Assembly: GCF_023008245.1 (NCBI RefSeq)
Contig: NZ_CP090145.1
Location: 434,001 to 498,000, forward strand
Direction: 5' to 3'
DNA: 64,000 bases
DNA from: Flavobacterium sediminilitoris
Lineage (GTDB): Bacteria > Bacteroidota > Bacteroidia > Flavobacteriales > Flavobacteriaceae
Shown: piece by piece, positions 18,051-26,176 of the stretch
Layout: every line of letters begins with the position of its first letter
How positions within the stretch are numbered: the first letter of the stretch is position 1
The notes under the pieces: model-generated
Databases searched by the model: none
What the model was told of the DNA's origin: nothing
What the model saw: only the letters and a program-made list of their open reading frames with translations
Translations under genes and position numbers: made by a program

Positions 18051-18863
18051 ATGACAAATTCAAATAGTTTCAATGCAGAAAAAATCAATCAACATATTGT
18101 AAAATGGTTACTCGATTACGCAACCAATGCAAAAGTGAAAGGTTTTGTTGTAGGAATATCTGGAGGAATTGATAGTGCATTAACATCTACACTATGTGCT
18201 CAAACTGGTTTACCAACACTTTGTGTAGAAATGCCAATTCATCAGGCTGAAAGCCATGTAAATAGAGCAAATGAGCATATTAATCAATTAAAAAGTCGCT
18301 TTTCAAACGTTACTAATGAGCGTGCTGATTTGACTCCTGTTTTTGAAACTTTTAAACATCAAGTTACTTCTTCCGAAAACGAAGCTGTTTTAAACTTATC
18401 TTTAGCCAATGTAAGAGCACGATTAAGAATGACTACATTATATTATTTTGCTGGAATTCATGGTTTATTGGTTACTGGAACAGGTAATAAAATCGAAGAT
18501 TTTGGTGTTGGTTTTTTTACCAAATATGGTGATGGTGGTGTTGATTTAAGTCCAATTGCTGATTTAATGAAAAGCGAAGTTAGATTGTTAGCAAAATATT
18601 TACACGTTCCTGAAAGCATTCTAAAAGCAAAACCTACAGATGGATTGTTTGGCGATGACAGAAGCGATGAGGATCAAATAGGTGCTAATTATGAAGAATT
18701 AGAATGGGCAATGTTAGAATCTGAAAAAGGGAAGACAGAAGATGATTTTTCTGGCAGACAAGCTACTGTTTTTAGCATCTACACTCGACTAAACACTATT
18801 AACCAACATAAAATGATTCCTATTCCAGTATGTATAATTCCCAAAATTTTAAAGCAGATTTAA
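18051..18863 (+). CDS. nadE: NH3-dependent NAD(+) synthetase NadE
   Basis: NadE amidates nicotinic acid adenine dinucleotide to NAD+, using ATP. The 270-residue product has the N-type ATP-pyrophosphatase P-loop GISGGIDSALT (about 39-49) and the motifs LANVRARLRMTTLYY, TGTGNKIEDFGVGFFTKYGDG and DLSPIADLMKSEV of NAD synthetase. It lacks an N-terminal glutaminase (nitrilase) domain, so ammonia is the expected nitrogen donor. It is divergent from gldB by about 100 bp and 91 bp upstream of a response regulator gene. Confidence 0.95.
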   Translation: MTNSNSFNAEKINQHIVKWLLDYATNAKVKGFVVGISGGIDSALTSTLCAQTGLPTLCVEMPIHQAESHVNRANEHINQLKSRFSNVTNERADLTPVFETFKHQVTSSENEAVLNLSLANVRARLRMTTLYYFAGIHGLLVTGTGNKIEDFGVGFFTKYGDGGVDLSPIADLMKSEVRLLAKYLHVPESILKAKPTDGLFGDDRSDEDQIGANYEELEWAMLESEKGKTEDDFSGRQATVFSIYTRLNTINQHKMIPIPVCIIPKILKQI

Positions 18864-18906
18864 ATATATTATTAAATTAATTAACAAGTATTTACTTTTT
18901 TTTCAC

Positions 18907-18914
18907 TAACTTTG
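18907..18914 (+). promoter_or_regulatory. Candidate -7 box (TAACTTTG) for the response regulator gene
   Basis: TAACTTTG is an exact TAnnTTTG match 40 bp before the ATG at 18955 and downstream of the nadE stop, suggesting that the regulator has its own promoter. Confidence 0.45.
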
Positions 18915-18954
18915 ATAATAAATCAGTTTTTTTGTTAAATTTAACACTAAAGGT

Positions 18955-19584
18955 ATGATAAAAATTTGTGTTGCTGATAACCATCCTGTTGTAATACAAG
19001 GAATTAAATCTTATTTCAGCGCTAATGCTGCTATAGAAATTGTTGCGACTGCGACTAAACTAGATGACCTCACTACTATTTTACAGTCCAAAACCGTTGA
19101 TGTAATTTTATTAGATATTGAACTAGATGGAATATCAAGTATAAGGGATATTAAAAATCTTTTAAAAGATTTTTCTGAATCCAAAATTATTCTTTTCACT
19201 TCTGTTTCTGAAAAGATGTACGCGCCAACAGCTATTAAGGCTGGAGTTTCTGCTTATATTTTAAAATCTAATCCTTTAAAAGATTTAGAAAATGCTATCT
19301 ATAAAGTAAATCAGGGTATTGTCATTTTTAGTGACGCTGTAAAAAGAAGTATTGATCTTTTAAATAAAGGAAAGAAGACAGATCGTCTTTATAAGAAATT
19401 ATCAACAAGAGAAGTAGAAGTACTTCGTTATTTAAATGATGGTAAAAAGAATAAAGAAATTGCGGAAATTTTAGACTTAGATGAAAAAACGATTAGTACA
19501 TATAAACTTCGTTTATTAGCGAAATTAAATGTTACTAATTTAGTTGACTTATTAAGTAAGGCTAAAAGTTTAGATATTATTTAA
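18955..19584 (+). CDS. NarL/FixJ-family response regulator (REC + LuxR-type HTH)
   Basis: The 209-residue product has an N-terminal receiver domain (about 1-120) with Asp8, the phospho-acceptor Asp54 in LLDIEL and the LKSNP lysine region. The C-terminal LuxR-type HTH (about 145-205) contains LSTREVEVLRYLNDGKKNKEIAEIL and TYKLRLLAKLNV. The second acidic-pocket residue is replaced (ADNHP instead of DDHP), which may weaken Mg2+ binding. No histidine kinase is adjacent, so it is an orphan regulator here. Its stop codon overlaps the dnaG stop by 4 bp on the opposite strand. Confidence 0.92.
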   Translation: MIKICVADNHPVVIQGIKSYFSANAAIEIVATATKLDDLTTILQSKTVDVILLDIELDGISSIRDIKNLLKDFSESKIILFTSVSEKMYAPTAIKAGVSAYILKSNPLKDLENAIYKVNQGIVIFSDAVKRSIDLLNKGKKTDRLYKKLSTREVEVLRYLNDGKKNKEIAEILDLDEKTISTYKLRLLAKLNVTNLVDLLSKAKSLDII

Positions 19585-21557
19585 GAGTATCGACTCATTA
19601 CTCTACCCAATTTTTTAGAGAACATATTGGTAAGACCAAGATAGTCCATTACCATAGATAATGTTTCCGAATTGTCATCTCTGTTTTGAGTTGACATTTC
19701 TGTTTTTAGTTCTTCTATAATTTTATTTACCCAATACCATCTTAATGTTAGTATTGTTTCGGTGACATATTGTGCTATTGTTTTGTCTTTTTGTTTCACA
19801 ATTATCTGTTGTGATTCCCAATTATGCAGAACTTCTCTTTCTTCATTCATTAAAATGGAAGTAACCTCTTGTGCAATTTCATTATCTAATTGCATGATGT
19901 ATTTTTCCATCTCAAAACTCTCATTTTGATGGTAATAATTAATTAGATTAGTATAGATAGCTTGAAATATAGGGTTTGCTAATTCTATTTCGTCTTCTTG
20001 CAAGCTCAAATAAATTCGTTGATATACTTTGTAAGGATTTGTTTCTTTTACTTCAATAAAATCTCCTTCTTCATTTGCTTTTATCATTACATCTTCAAAA
20101 TCTTCTATTGAATCTCCGTAGAGTAATAACATTTCAATTATTTTTCTTTCAAGTTCATTTTGAATGTCAATTTTAGCATTTGAAGCTGCATTTTCATTTT
20201 TGTGAACCTGAAATGCTTTTTGTTCTTCCTTGAATTTTTTATTTGTTTCTGTTAATTCCTTTTTATCTAATTGAGCTAAAGTATTAAATAAGACTTCTTC
20301 AGAAATATCCATAATTCTTGAACATTCTTGTAAGTAAACTTCCCTCTTAATTCTATCTGGAATTTTTGAGATACTTATTACCATATCTCTAATCAAGTCG
20401 GCTTTTTTAATTGGATCGTTTTTAGCTTCTTTCATTAACAATGAAGCTTTAAACTGAATAAAATCTTTAGCATTTTCTTCTAAGAATAACACTAATTTAT
20501 CGTAAGGTGTTTTCTTTGCAAAACTATCTGGATCTTCTCCATCTGGGAAAGCACAAACTCTCACATTTACACCTGCTTCTAATATTAAATCTATTCCTCT
20601 AATTGAAGCTCTTAATCCTGCTGCATCTCCATCAAAAAGAACAGTAATATTTTTTGTTAAACGACTTATTAATCGTATTTGATCTGGCGTTAAAGCTGTT
20701 CCAGAAGAAGCTACTACGTTTTCAATTCCTGCTTGGTTAAATTGAATTACATCTGTATATCCTTCAACTAAATAACAATTATCTTGTTTGGCAATTGCTT
20801 GTTTTGCATGATAAATTCCATAAAGCACTTTGCTTTTATGATAAATTTCACTTTCTGGTGAATTAACATATTTCGCTGCTTTTTTATCATTAGTTAAAAT
20901 TCGTCCTCCAAATCCTAAAACACGACCACTCATGCTTTGAATAGGAAACATTACTCTGCCTTTAAAGCGATCAAATTGTTTATCTTCTTTTACAATAGTT
21001 AATCCTGTTTTTTCAAGGAATTCTAATTTATATCCTTTCCCTAAAGCTTCTTTTGTAAAAGCATCCCAAGAGTTTGGTGAATATCCTAAACTAAATTTTT
21101 TAATAATTTCTAATGTAAACCCTCTCTCTTTAAAGTATGTTAATCCTATTGCTTTTCCTTCATCCGTTTCTAATAGTGTATGATTAAGAAATTTATTTGC
21201 AAATTCGGAAACCAAATACATACTTTCTTTTTCATTAGCCACAGCCAAGTCTTCATTAGTTTGAACTGTTTCTTCAACTTCAATGTTATATTTTTTTGCT
21301 AAAAATTTTATAGCTTCAGGATATGTAAAATGTTCGTGTTCCATTAAAAATGTTACTACATTTCCTCCTTTTCCTGATGAGAAATCTTTCCAAATTTGTT
21401 TTACTGGAGAAACCATAAATGAGGGTGATTTTTCATCTACAAATGGGCTTAATCCTTTAAGATTACTTCCTGAGCGTTTTAATTGTACAAAATCACCTAT
21501 AACCTCCTCTACACGAGCTGTTTCAAATACATTTTCTATGGTAGATTTTGATATCAA
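19581..21557 (-). CDS. dnaG: DNA primase DnaG (zinc ligands of N-terminal domain absent)
   Basis: DnaG makes RNA primers for replication. The 658-residue product aligns with the CHC2-type N-terminal domain (about 1-95), but the four usual zinc ligands are replaced by Ser37, Val40, Asp58 and Ser61 (LSPFVDEKSPSF and WKDFSSGKGG, where CPFH and HCFGC would be expected). The polymerase core is complete: the WDAFTKEALG region, RFKGRVMFPI, GFGGRIL, the Toprim motif LVEGYTD and the metal-binding DGDAAGLRAS. A helical C-terminal helicase-interaction region follows from about 430. It has its own -7 box at 21576-21583. Confidence 0.95.
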   Translation of the reverse strand: MISKSTIENVFETARVEEVIGDFVQLKRSGSNLKGLSPFVDEKSPSFMVSPVKQIWKDFSSGKGGNVVTFLMEHEHFTYPEAIKFLAKKYNIEVEETVQTNEDLAVANEKESMYLVSEFANKFLNHTLLETDEGKAIGLTYFKERGFTLEIIKKFSLGYSPNSWDAFTKEALGKGYKLEFLEKTGLTIVKEDKQFDRFKGRVMFPIQSMSGRVLGFGGRILTNDKKAAKYVNSPESEIYHKSKVLYGIYHAKQAIAKQDNCYLVEGYTDVIQFNQAGIENVVASSGTALTPDQIRLISRLTKNITVLFDGDAAGLRASIRGIDLILEAGVNVRVCAFPDGEDPDSFAKKTPYDKLVLFLEENAKDFIQFKASLLMKEAKNDPIKKADLIRDMVISISKIPDRIKREVYLQECSRIMDISEEVLFNTLAQLDKKELTETNKKFKEEQKAFQVHKNENAASNAKIDIQNELERKIIEMLLLYGDSIEDFEDVMIKANEEGDFIEVKETNPYKVYQRIYLSLQEDEIELANPIFQAIYTNLINYYHQNESFEMEKYIMQLDNEIAQEVTSILMNEEREVLHNWESQQIIVKQKDKTIAQYVTETILTLRWYWVNKIIEELKTEMSTQNRDDNSETLSMVMDYLGLTNMFSKKLGRVMSRYS

Positions 21558-21575
21558 AGTTTTTTATTTAGTGGT

Positions 21576-21583
21576 CAAAGATA
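21576..21583 (-). promoter_or_regulatory. Candidate -7 box (TATCTTTG) for dnaG
   Basis: The minus strand reads TATCTTTG, an exact TAnnTTTG match 18 bp before the dnaG start and just downstream of the terminator of the preceding gene. Confidence 0.5.
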
Positions 21584-21604
21584 CAAACTTGTAAACTGCA
21601 AAAA

Positions 21605-21632
21605 AAGGCACTTTTAATAAAAAAAATGCCTT
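21605..21632 (-). terminator. Terminator after the beta-helix protein gene
   Basis: On the minus strand AAGGCA, then a 16-nt AT loop, then TGCCTTTTTTT gives a 6-bp stem followed by a U-run, 25 bp after the stop of the upstream minus-strand gene. The stem is short and the loop long, so its strength is uncertain. Confidence 0.5.
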
Positions 21633-21657
21633 AATTCTTATTCTGTATTATACCTAA

Positions 21658-22938
21658 TTACTTTGTTACCACATTTTCAGTACTTTTCTCTATTTTTATA
21701 AACTTAAAATCAGGTTCTCCGTCTACATCTACATTTCTAAAAAACTCATTAATTCCTCCATCAACAACTTTTATATTGTTTTTTGAAAGGTTATATCTGT
21801 TTTCTACATCTTCTATTTTTCTTTCATTTTGAGTTGCAAAAGTATTTTTACAATGTGCAATTATTATATTTTTAAGTTTTACAAGCTCTTCAAATTCTTC
21901 TGTTACTAATTGGTTTTTGACTACTAAGAAATCTTCAAATCCATATACAATACTATTTGTAAACGTTAAATAGCTGTCTTTATTTAAGAAAATAGATTCT
22001 TTAATTAGTCCTTGAGCATTATCCTCTAAATTTACTAATGTTATGTTTTCGGCTTGAATTTTTGTTTTATTTGCATTAGGGTCAAATCGATCATAATCGT
22101 CATAAGAATCAATTTCGAAACATCTAGATCCTTGAAAATCGGAAGAATACGGATTACGAATTGCAATACTATTATTTATTTTTGATTGTACACCTTGAGT
22201 AAAATCAAAATCATCATCTGTTGCTCTAAATGAGATTAATTTTTCTAGCGTAACGTTTCCTCCATAGAATTCGAATGAATCATCATTGCAGTAACTTACT
22301 TGAATGTTTTTTATGATTGTTTTGTTTCCTACTCCTGCAAACGAAAGTCCATTTAGTTCTTTTTTTGCACTCAATTTTCTTCCTGAATATTCAATTCTTA
22401 CATAATTTAACACTCCTGAATCGCTTTCTGTGTTCTTTCCTCCATAAACATTGTATTGAGGATTTAAATCGAATTTTAAAATTCCTATTCCTCCAAAATT
22501 ATTCACAGGTGCATCTCCCATTACTATTATGCCTCCCCAATCTCCTGGTCTTCTTGTGTATGTATCTTTATTTGTTGTAAATACTATTGGAAATCCTGGT
22601 GATCCGTTTGCTTCTATTTTTGCTCCTTTAGTAATTACTAATGTTCCACACGTTTCGTAATCTCCTCTTATTACGGTTCCAGGTTCTATTGTTAAAACTG
22701 CATTATTCGTTACATATACAACTCCATGTAATAAATATGTGTATCTATTTGAAAGTGTTGTGTTTTCTGTGATTGTTCCAGCTAATGTTTTATTAGTTTC
22801 TTTATATTCTTGTTTTTTAGGGTTGAAATTTGTCCAGCTTTCTATCCAATTGTCTTTGGTTATAATTCCAAAGTTAGATTGAGAAAAGCTTAAAAATGTA
22901 CTTATTAAAAGTCCTGTTAATAGTATATTCTTTCTCAT
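21658..22938 (-). CDS. Secreted right-handed beta-helix-like surface protein
   Basis: The 426-residue product has a Sec signal peptide (about 1-20, ending near SFSQSNFG) and then repeated strand-turn units rich in Asn, Gly and Val: VYVTNNAVLTIEPGTVIRG, TLVITKGAKIEANG, GDWGGIIVMG and KTIIKNIQVSYCNDDSFEFYGG. These fit a parallel beta-helix with WGG turns, as seen in a common family of Bacteroidota exported proteins of unknown role that some databases mislabel as transporters. No C-terminal type IX sorting domain is visible; the protein ends in a charged tail. It stands alone between two terminators, with a TAGCTTTG box upstream. Confidence 0.7.
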   Translation of the reverse strand: MRKNILLTGLLISTFLSFSQSNFGIITKDNWIESWTNFNPKKQEYKETNKTLAGTITENTTLSNRYTYLLHGVVYVTNNAVLTIEPGTVIRGDYETCGTLVITKGAKIEANGSPGFPIVFTTNKDTYTRRPGDWGGIIVMGDAPVNNFGGIGILKFDLNPQYNVYGGKNTESDSGVLNYVRIEYSGRKLSAKKELNGLSFAGVGNKTIIKNIQVSYCNDDSFEFYGGNVTLEKLISFRATDDDFDFTQGVQSKINNSIAIRNPYSSDFQGSRCFEIDSYDDYDRFDPNANKTKIQAENITLVNLEDNAQGLIKESIFLNKDSYLTFTNSIVYGFEDFLVVKNQLVTEEFEELVKLKNIIIAHCKNTFATQNERKIEDVENRYNLSKNNIKVVDGGINEFFRNVDVDGEPDFKFIKIEKSTENVVTK

Positions 22939-22962
22939 AGTAGTTTGTTTGTTTTAGTTCTT

Positions 22963-22970
22963 CAAAGCTA
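22963..22970 (-). promoter_or_regulatory. Candidate -7 box (TAGCTTTG) for the beta-helix gene
   Basis: The minus strand reads TAGCTTTG, a TAnnTTTG match 24 bp upstream of the start at 22938. Confidence 0.45.
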
Positions 22971-23053
22971 TCATTCTAGCTTTATCAGAATCTTCCTATG
23001 AGATTATGAAATTGTTATTATACAGATTATTATATCAATTTATCATTAATAAA

Positions 23054-23081
23054 AAATGCCTCTTACACATAAGAGGCATTT
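23054..23081 (-). terminator. Rho-independent terminator after the ECF-operon outer-membrane protein
   Basis: AAATGCCTCTTA and TAAGAGGCATTT form a 12-bp perfect stem with a 4-nt loop, followed on the minus strand by TTTTTATTAAT. It lies 66 bp after the stop of the 23147-24751 gene and closes the sigma-factor operon. Confidence 0.85.
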
Positions 23082-23146
23082 AACGCATACAACTAACCCA
23101 AATTTATTGTATTAAAGATGTTTAAATTTTAAACTTCCTTTTTGTT

Positions 23147-24751
23147 TTAATTAAAATCAAAACGAATTCCTAAAGAAATATTATTTTGATCTACTGTATT
23201 ATTTTTAAATAGTGGATTGATATCGTATTTAACATAAAGACTAGTAGCCTTATATCCAACATAAGTACTCAACCCGTACACGAAGTTTGATGTATTAAAA
23301 TCTCCTTTTTGCTTATCTTTAATTTTATCACCGTCTAATTCATATTTGGTAATTTGTTTTGACTTAATATTAAAACCTCCATAACCTCCTAGACCAACCC
23401 TAAAAGAATTATGCGTTCTGAAATAAGTCTTTCCGTCTTCTGAAAGTTTTTTAGGTGTAAAATCAAATTCTAAATGTAGTGGAAAAACCAATTGTACATT
23501 TCGCAACCTTGATTCTTTTAAATCAACTGCTGCAATTTGCAATTCTGTTTGATTACCATTTTTAACAAAGAACCTGTTATTTGTTGGACGAAGATTATTA
23601 TACATTACTGACAATCCATATTTTACATGTAATAAATTAGCATTTTTAAGAATTCTAGTGTTGTACGTCAAACCCCATTCATAAAAATGTGAACCTGCAA
23701 CACGAAAATCTGAATTTTCAATATTTTCTCCTTCAGTGATTAAATTATTTAACCCTAAAGCAAATACAAATTGAGATGTAGTTCTTTTAGATTGTTTTTT
23801 TATAAAATCATCTGCACCATTATAAACTTTCATAGAAGAAAGGTTTATTTGTCTGTGGAATTCACCTATACTATCTGGGCTTGACCCAAAGACAATACTT
23901 GTACCTCCTCTTTTTGACTTTTCATTATTATCAGAAATTTTTCCGTCAATTTTATCTTGAATTAATTGATTTAATTTTTCTTCTTGAACAGCTACTTTAG
24001 ATTCAATATTTTTTGCTCTTTCTTTGGCTTTTTTTAATTTTAGTTCATCTGCTTCATTTTTAGAAAGAGTTCCTTCACTAACCTGATTGTCTATTTTATC
24101 TATTTCAACTTTTAAAGCGTTTTTTTCTTCATTAGTTATCGAAGTAATTTGATCTCCAATTTGTTTTGCTCGAATTTCAAATGAAATAGGCTTTTGCTCC
24201 CTACCTTTAATTGTACCAGTTTCTTGAACAATTTCTTCAACAACCTCAACTATCACATCTTTAAACCATATTTGTCCTTTTCCATGCAACAAAACACCAT
24301 AAGAAATTGAAGTTGCATCATTGGGAACAAATAAAACAACCTCATATTTTATCCAATCTGTTGTTCCTTTAATAGCTCTATTTTGCATATTATCAAAAGC
24401 CAAAACTTTTTCTTTGTAAAAATCTACACGCATCCAAAGTCCAGCCCAAGATTTCACATCTTCACTTTTAACATAACCAGACATTTTAATTGTCTTTCCT
24501 AGATATAAATCTGGTTGAATTGTTTGCATTATGTTTCCAAAGCCTTTAATATCTTTTTTAATTGACTTAATTGTTAAAACATTTTGATTGCTAAATTCGG
24601 TACTTGTATCAGAACCCATTCGATAACTTCCATCAACTGTTTCTCTATAAGACCAATCTTCTGAATTTTTAGATATGTCTGCTGTTTGAGCTTTTAAATT
24701 AGCTACAAAAGCAACTAACGTGATTACTGTGTAAAAAATAATTTTTTGCAT
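23147..24751 (-). CDS. Outer-membrane protein with N-terminal jelly-roll-like domain, coiled coil and C-terminal barrel
   Basis: The 534-residue product begins with a Sec signal peptide (about 1-22, ending in KAQ). Residues about 25-185 look like a carbohydrate-binding (jelly-roll type) beta domain: IKMSGYVKSEDVKSWAGLW and DWIKYEVVLFVP, with a closing IWFKDVIVEVV strand. A charged helical segment follows (about 205-275, Lys/Glu-rich, coiled-coil pattern). The C-terminal half has alternating strands, ends SLGIRFDFN with a terminal aromatic-polar-hydrophobic pattern, and should be an 8-12-strand outer-membrane barrel. It is the last gene of an ECF sigma operon, which suggests envelope maintenance or stress. 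Function unknown. Confidence 0.6.
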   Translation of the reverse strand: MQKIIFYTVITLVAFVANLKAQTADISKNSEDWSYRETVDGSYRMGSDTSTEFSNQNVLTIKSIKKDIKGFGNIMQTIQPDLYLGKTIKMSGYVKSEDVKSWAGLWMRVDFYKEKVLAFDNMQNRAIKGTTDWIKYEVVLFVPNDATSISYGVLLHGKGQIWFKDVIVEVVEEIVQETGTIKGREQKPISFEIRAKQIGDQITSITNEEKNALKVEIDKIDNQVSEGTLSKNEADELKLKKAKERAKNIESKVAVQEEKLNQLIQDKIDGKISDNNEKSKRGGTSIVFGSSPDSIGEFHRQINLSSMKVYNGADDFIKKQSKRTTSQFVFALGLNNLITEGENIENSDFRVAGSHFYEWGLTYNTRILKNANLLHVKYGLSVMYNNLRPTNNRFFVKNGNQTELQIAAVDLKESRLRNVQLVFPLHLEFDFTPKKLSEDGKTYFRTHNSFRVGLGGYGGFNIKSKQITKYELDGDKIKDKQKGDFNTSNFVYGLSTYVGYKATSLYVKYDINPLFKNNTVDQNNISLGIRFDFN

Positions 24752-24789
24752 AATTTTTCGCTTTTTGATTGATGATTTTTAATGATGAT

Positions 24790-25515
24790 TTATTCGTAAT
24801 TTCTATTAGCTACAGCTGTTTTTACTTGTTTAAAATTTCTTGTCAGTCTATCTAAAGTTGTTTCTTTATATTCTTCATTCAGTTCTTTCTCTGTTGATGT
24901 GAGCAACAATGATGCATCTACTTTTAAGTTAGATTCAATATTTTTATTAGTTTGAGGTTGTTGTTTTATTTCAACTTTTCTATTTTCTACACTTGCCAGC
25001 AAGGTTTCACCACTTATGTATTTATTTTTGACATTGATTCCCTTTACCTCATCTTGATTAATTTGCTCTATTTTGTCATTTTGAACAATTTTTGCTTCTT
25101 CTATTTTTACTATTTCCTCTACTTGGCTTTCGTTTTTACTTCTATTTTCTTTAGTAATAAATTTTTGAGATTGTTTATCATTATTTATTTCTGCTAAAGC
25201 TTCTTTTTCTTTTATTAAGATGTTATCTATTACTTGTTTTGTTTCATTCTTAACTGTATCAATATCTTTTTCATTAGTTACAATTTTTATATCATTAGTA
25301 GTTACAGTTGTATTGTTTTGATTATAAAACCAAAATCCGATTGTTAAAAAAACTAAAGATGTAGCGGCAATATACAACCATGAAAAACTCTTTTTTTTCT
25401 TATTTTCTTTAACAGAAAGCATTGCATCCAATCTATCCCAAGCTTGTTCTGATGGTTTTATTTCTCTTGAACTTAATTTTTCTTTTATTTTATGTTCCAT
25501 TTTATTTGGTGCCAT
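24790..25515 (-). CDS. Putative anti-sigma factor (single-pass membrane protein)
   Basis: The 241-residue product has a cytoplasmic N-terminal stretch with KLSSREIKPSEQAWDRLDAML, the short pattern found at the start of many flavobacterial anti-sigma-like proteins. One membrane helix follows (about 46-63, WLYIAATSLVFLTIGFWF), then a long Lys/Glu/Asn-rich periplasmic part of low complexity. It is encoded directly after an ECF sigma factor with a 14-bp overlap (a later ATG at 25500 would remove it), the normal arrangement for a sigma/anti-sigma pair. There is no zinc HxxxCxxC motif, so it is not a ZAS-type anti-sigma factor. Confidence 0.65.
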   Translation of the reverse strand: MAPNKMEHKIKEKLSSREIKPSEQAWDRLDAMLSVKENKKKKSFSWLYIAATSLVFLTIGFWFYNQNNTTVTTNDIKIVTNEKDIDTVKNETKQVIDNILIKEKEALAEINNDKQSQKFITKENRSKNESQVEEIVKIEEAKIVQNDKIEQINQDEVKGINVKNKYISGETLLASVENRKVEIKQQPQTNKNIESNLKVDASLLLTSTEKELNEEYKETTLDRLTRNFKQVKTAVANRNYE

Positions 25516-26071
25516 TTTGTTTTCTTTTTAATAGATTAACTTGTTCTTGAAGCATTTTTCTAGCATGTGATAATTGTGATTTTGATGTACCTTCACTTAT
25601 CCTGAGCATTTTTGCAATTTCATTGTGCTTATAACCTTCTATTGCGTAAAGGTTAAATATCATTCGATAACCATCAGGTAAATTATCAATTAACATTTGA
25701 ATATCATCTGCTGAAAAAGCGTCTATTTCAAAGCTATCTTCATTCTCAGATAAAATAATATTTTCTATTTCTTGATGATTAAACACGTTCTTCTTTACTC
25801 TAATAAAATCAATACACTCATTGACCATTATTTTTCTCATCCAACCTTCAAAACTGCCTTTGTGTTCAAACTTTTTCAGATTGGTAAATACTTTCATAAA
25901 AGCTGTAATCATTACATCTTCGGCATGATGAATGTCTTTAATATATTGACGACACACACCTAACATCTTAGGAGAAAACTTAGTATACAATTGATGTTGC
26001 GCTTGTCTGTTATTTAAGACCGCTTGCTCTATTACTTGTTTTTCTTCTCTATGTAAGTCTATTACCTTCAT
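25502..26071 (-). CDS. ECF-type RNA polymerase sigma factor
   Basis: The 189-residue product has a sigma-70 region 2 (about 22-95: QAQHQLYTKFSPKMLGVCRQYI, HHAEDVMITAFMKVF and SFEGWMRKIMVNECIDFIR) and a region 4.2 HTH near the C-terminus (LPDGYRMIFNLYAIEGYKHNEIAKMLRISEGTSKSQLSHARKML, seen as one continuous HTH over about 130-173). Regions 1 and 3 are absent, as in ECF factors. It heads a three-gene minus-strand operon with an anti-sigma-like protein and an outer-membrane protein, so it probably controls an envelope function. Confidence 0.93.
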   Translation of the reverse strand: MKVIDLHREEKQVIEQAVLNNRQAQHQLYTKFSPKMLGVCRQYIKDIHHAEDVMITAFMKVFTNLKKFEHKGSFEGWMRKIMVNECIDFIRVKKNVFNHQEIENIILSENEDSFEIDAFSADDIQMLIDNLPDGYRMIFNLYAIEGYKHNEIAKMLRISEGTSKSQLSHARKMLQEQVNLLKRKQNGTK

Positions 26072-26176
26072 TTATTTTTTAGAAATTAAATTCTGATTTT
26101 AGAACCACTTTCTATTTATATAGACGAGATGTTTTTTTAAAAGGTTGTATAGAAACTAAAAAATTATTTAAAAAAA

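Noticed and set aside
21658..22938. Beta-helix protein as a type IX secreted surface adhesin
   Set aside because: No C-terminal sorting domain is visible, so only signal-peptide-dependent export can be claimed.
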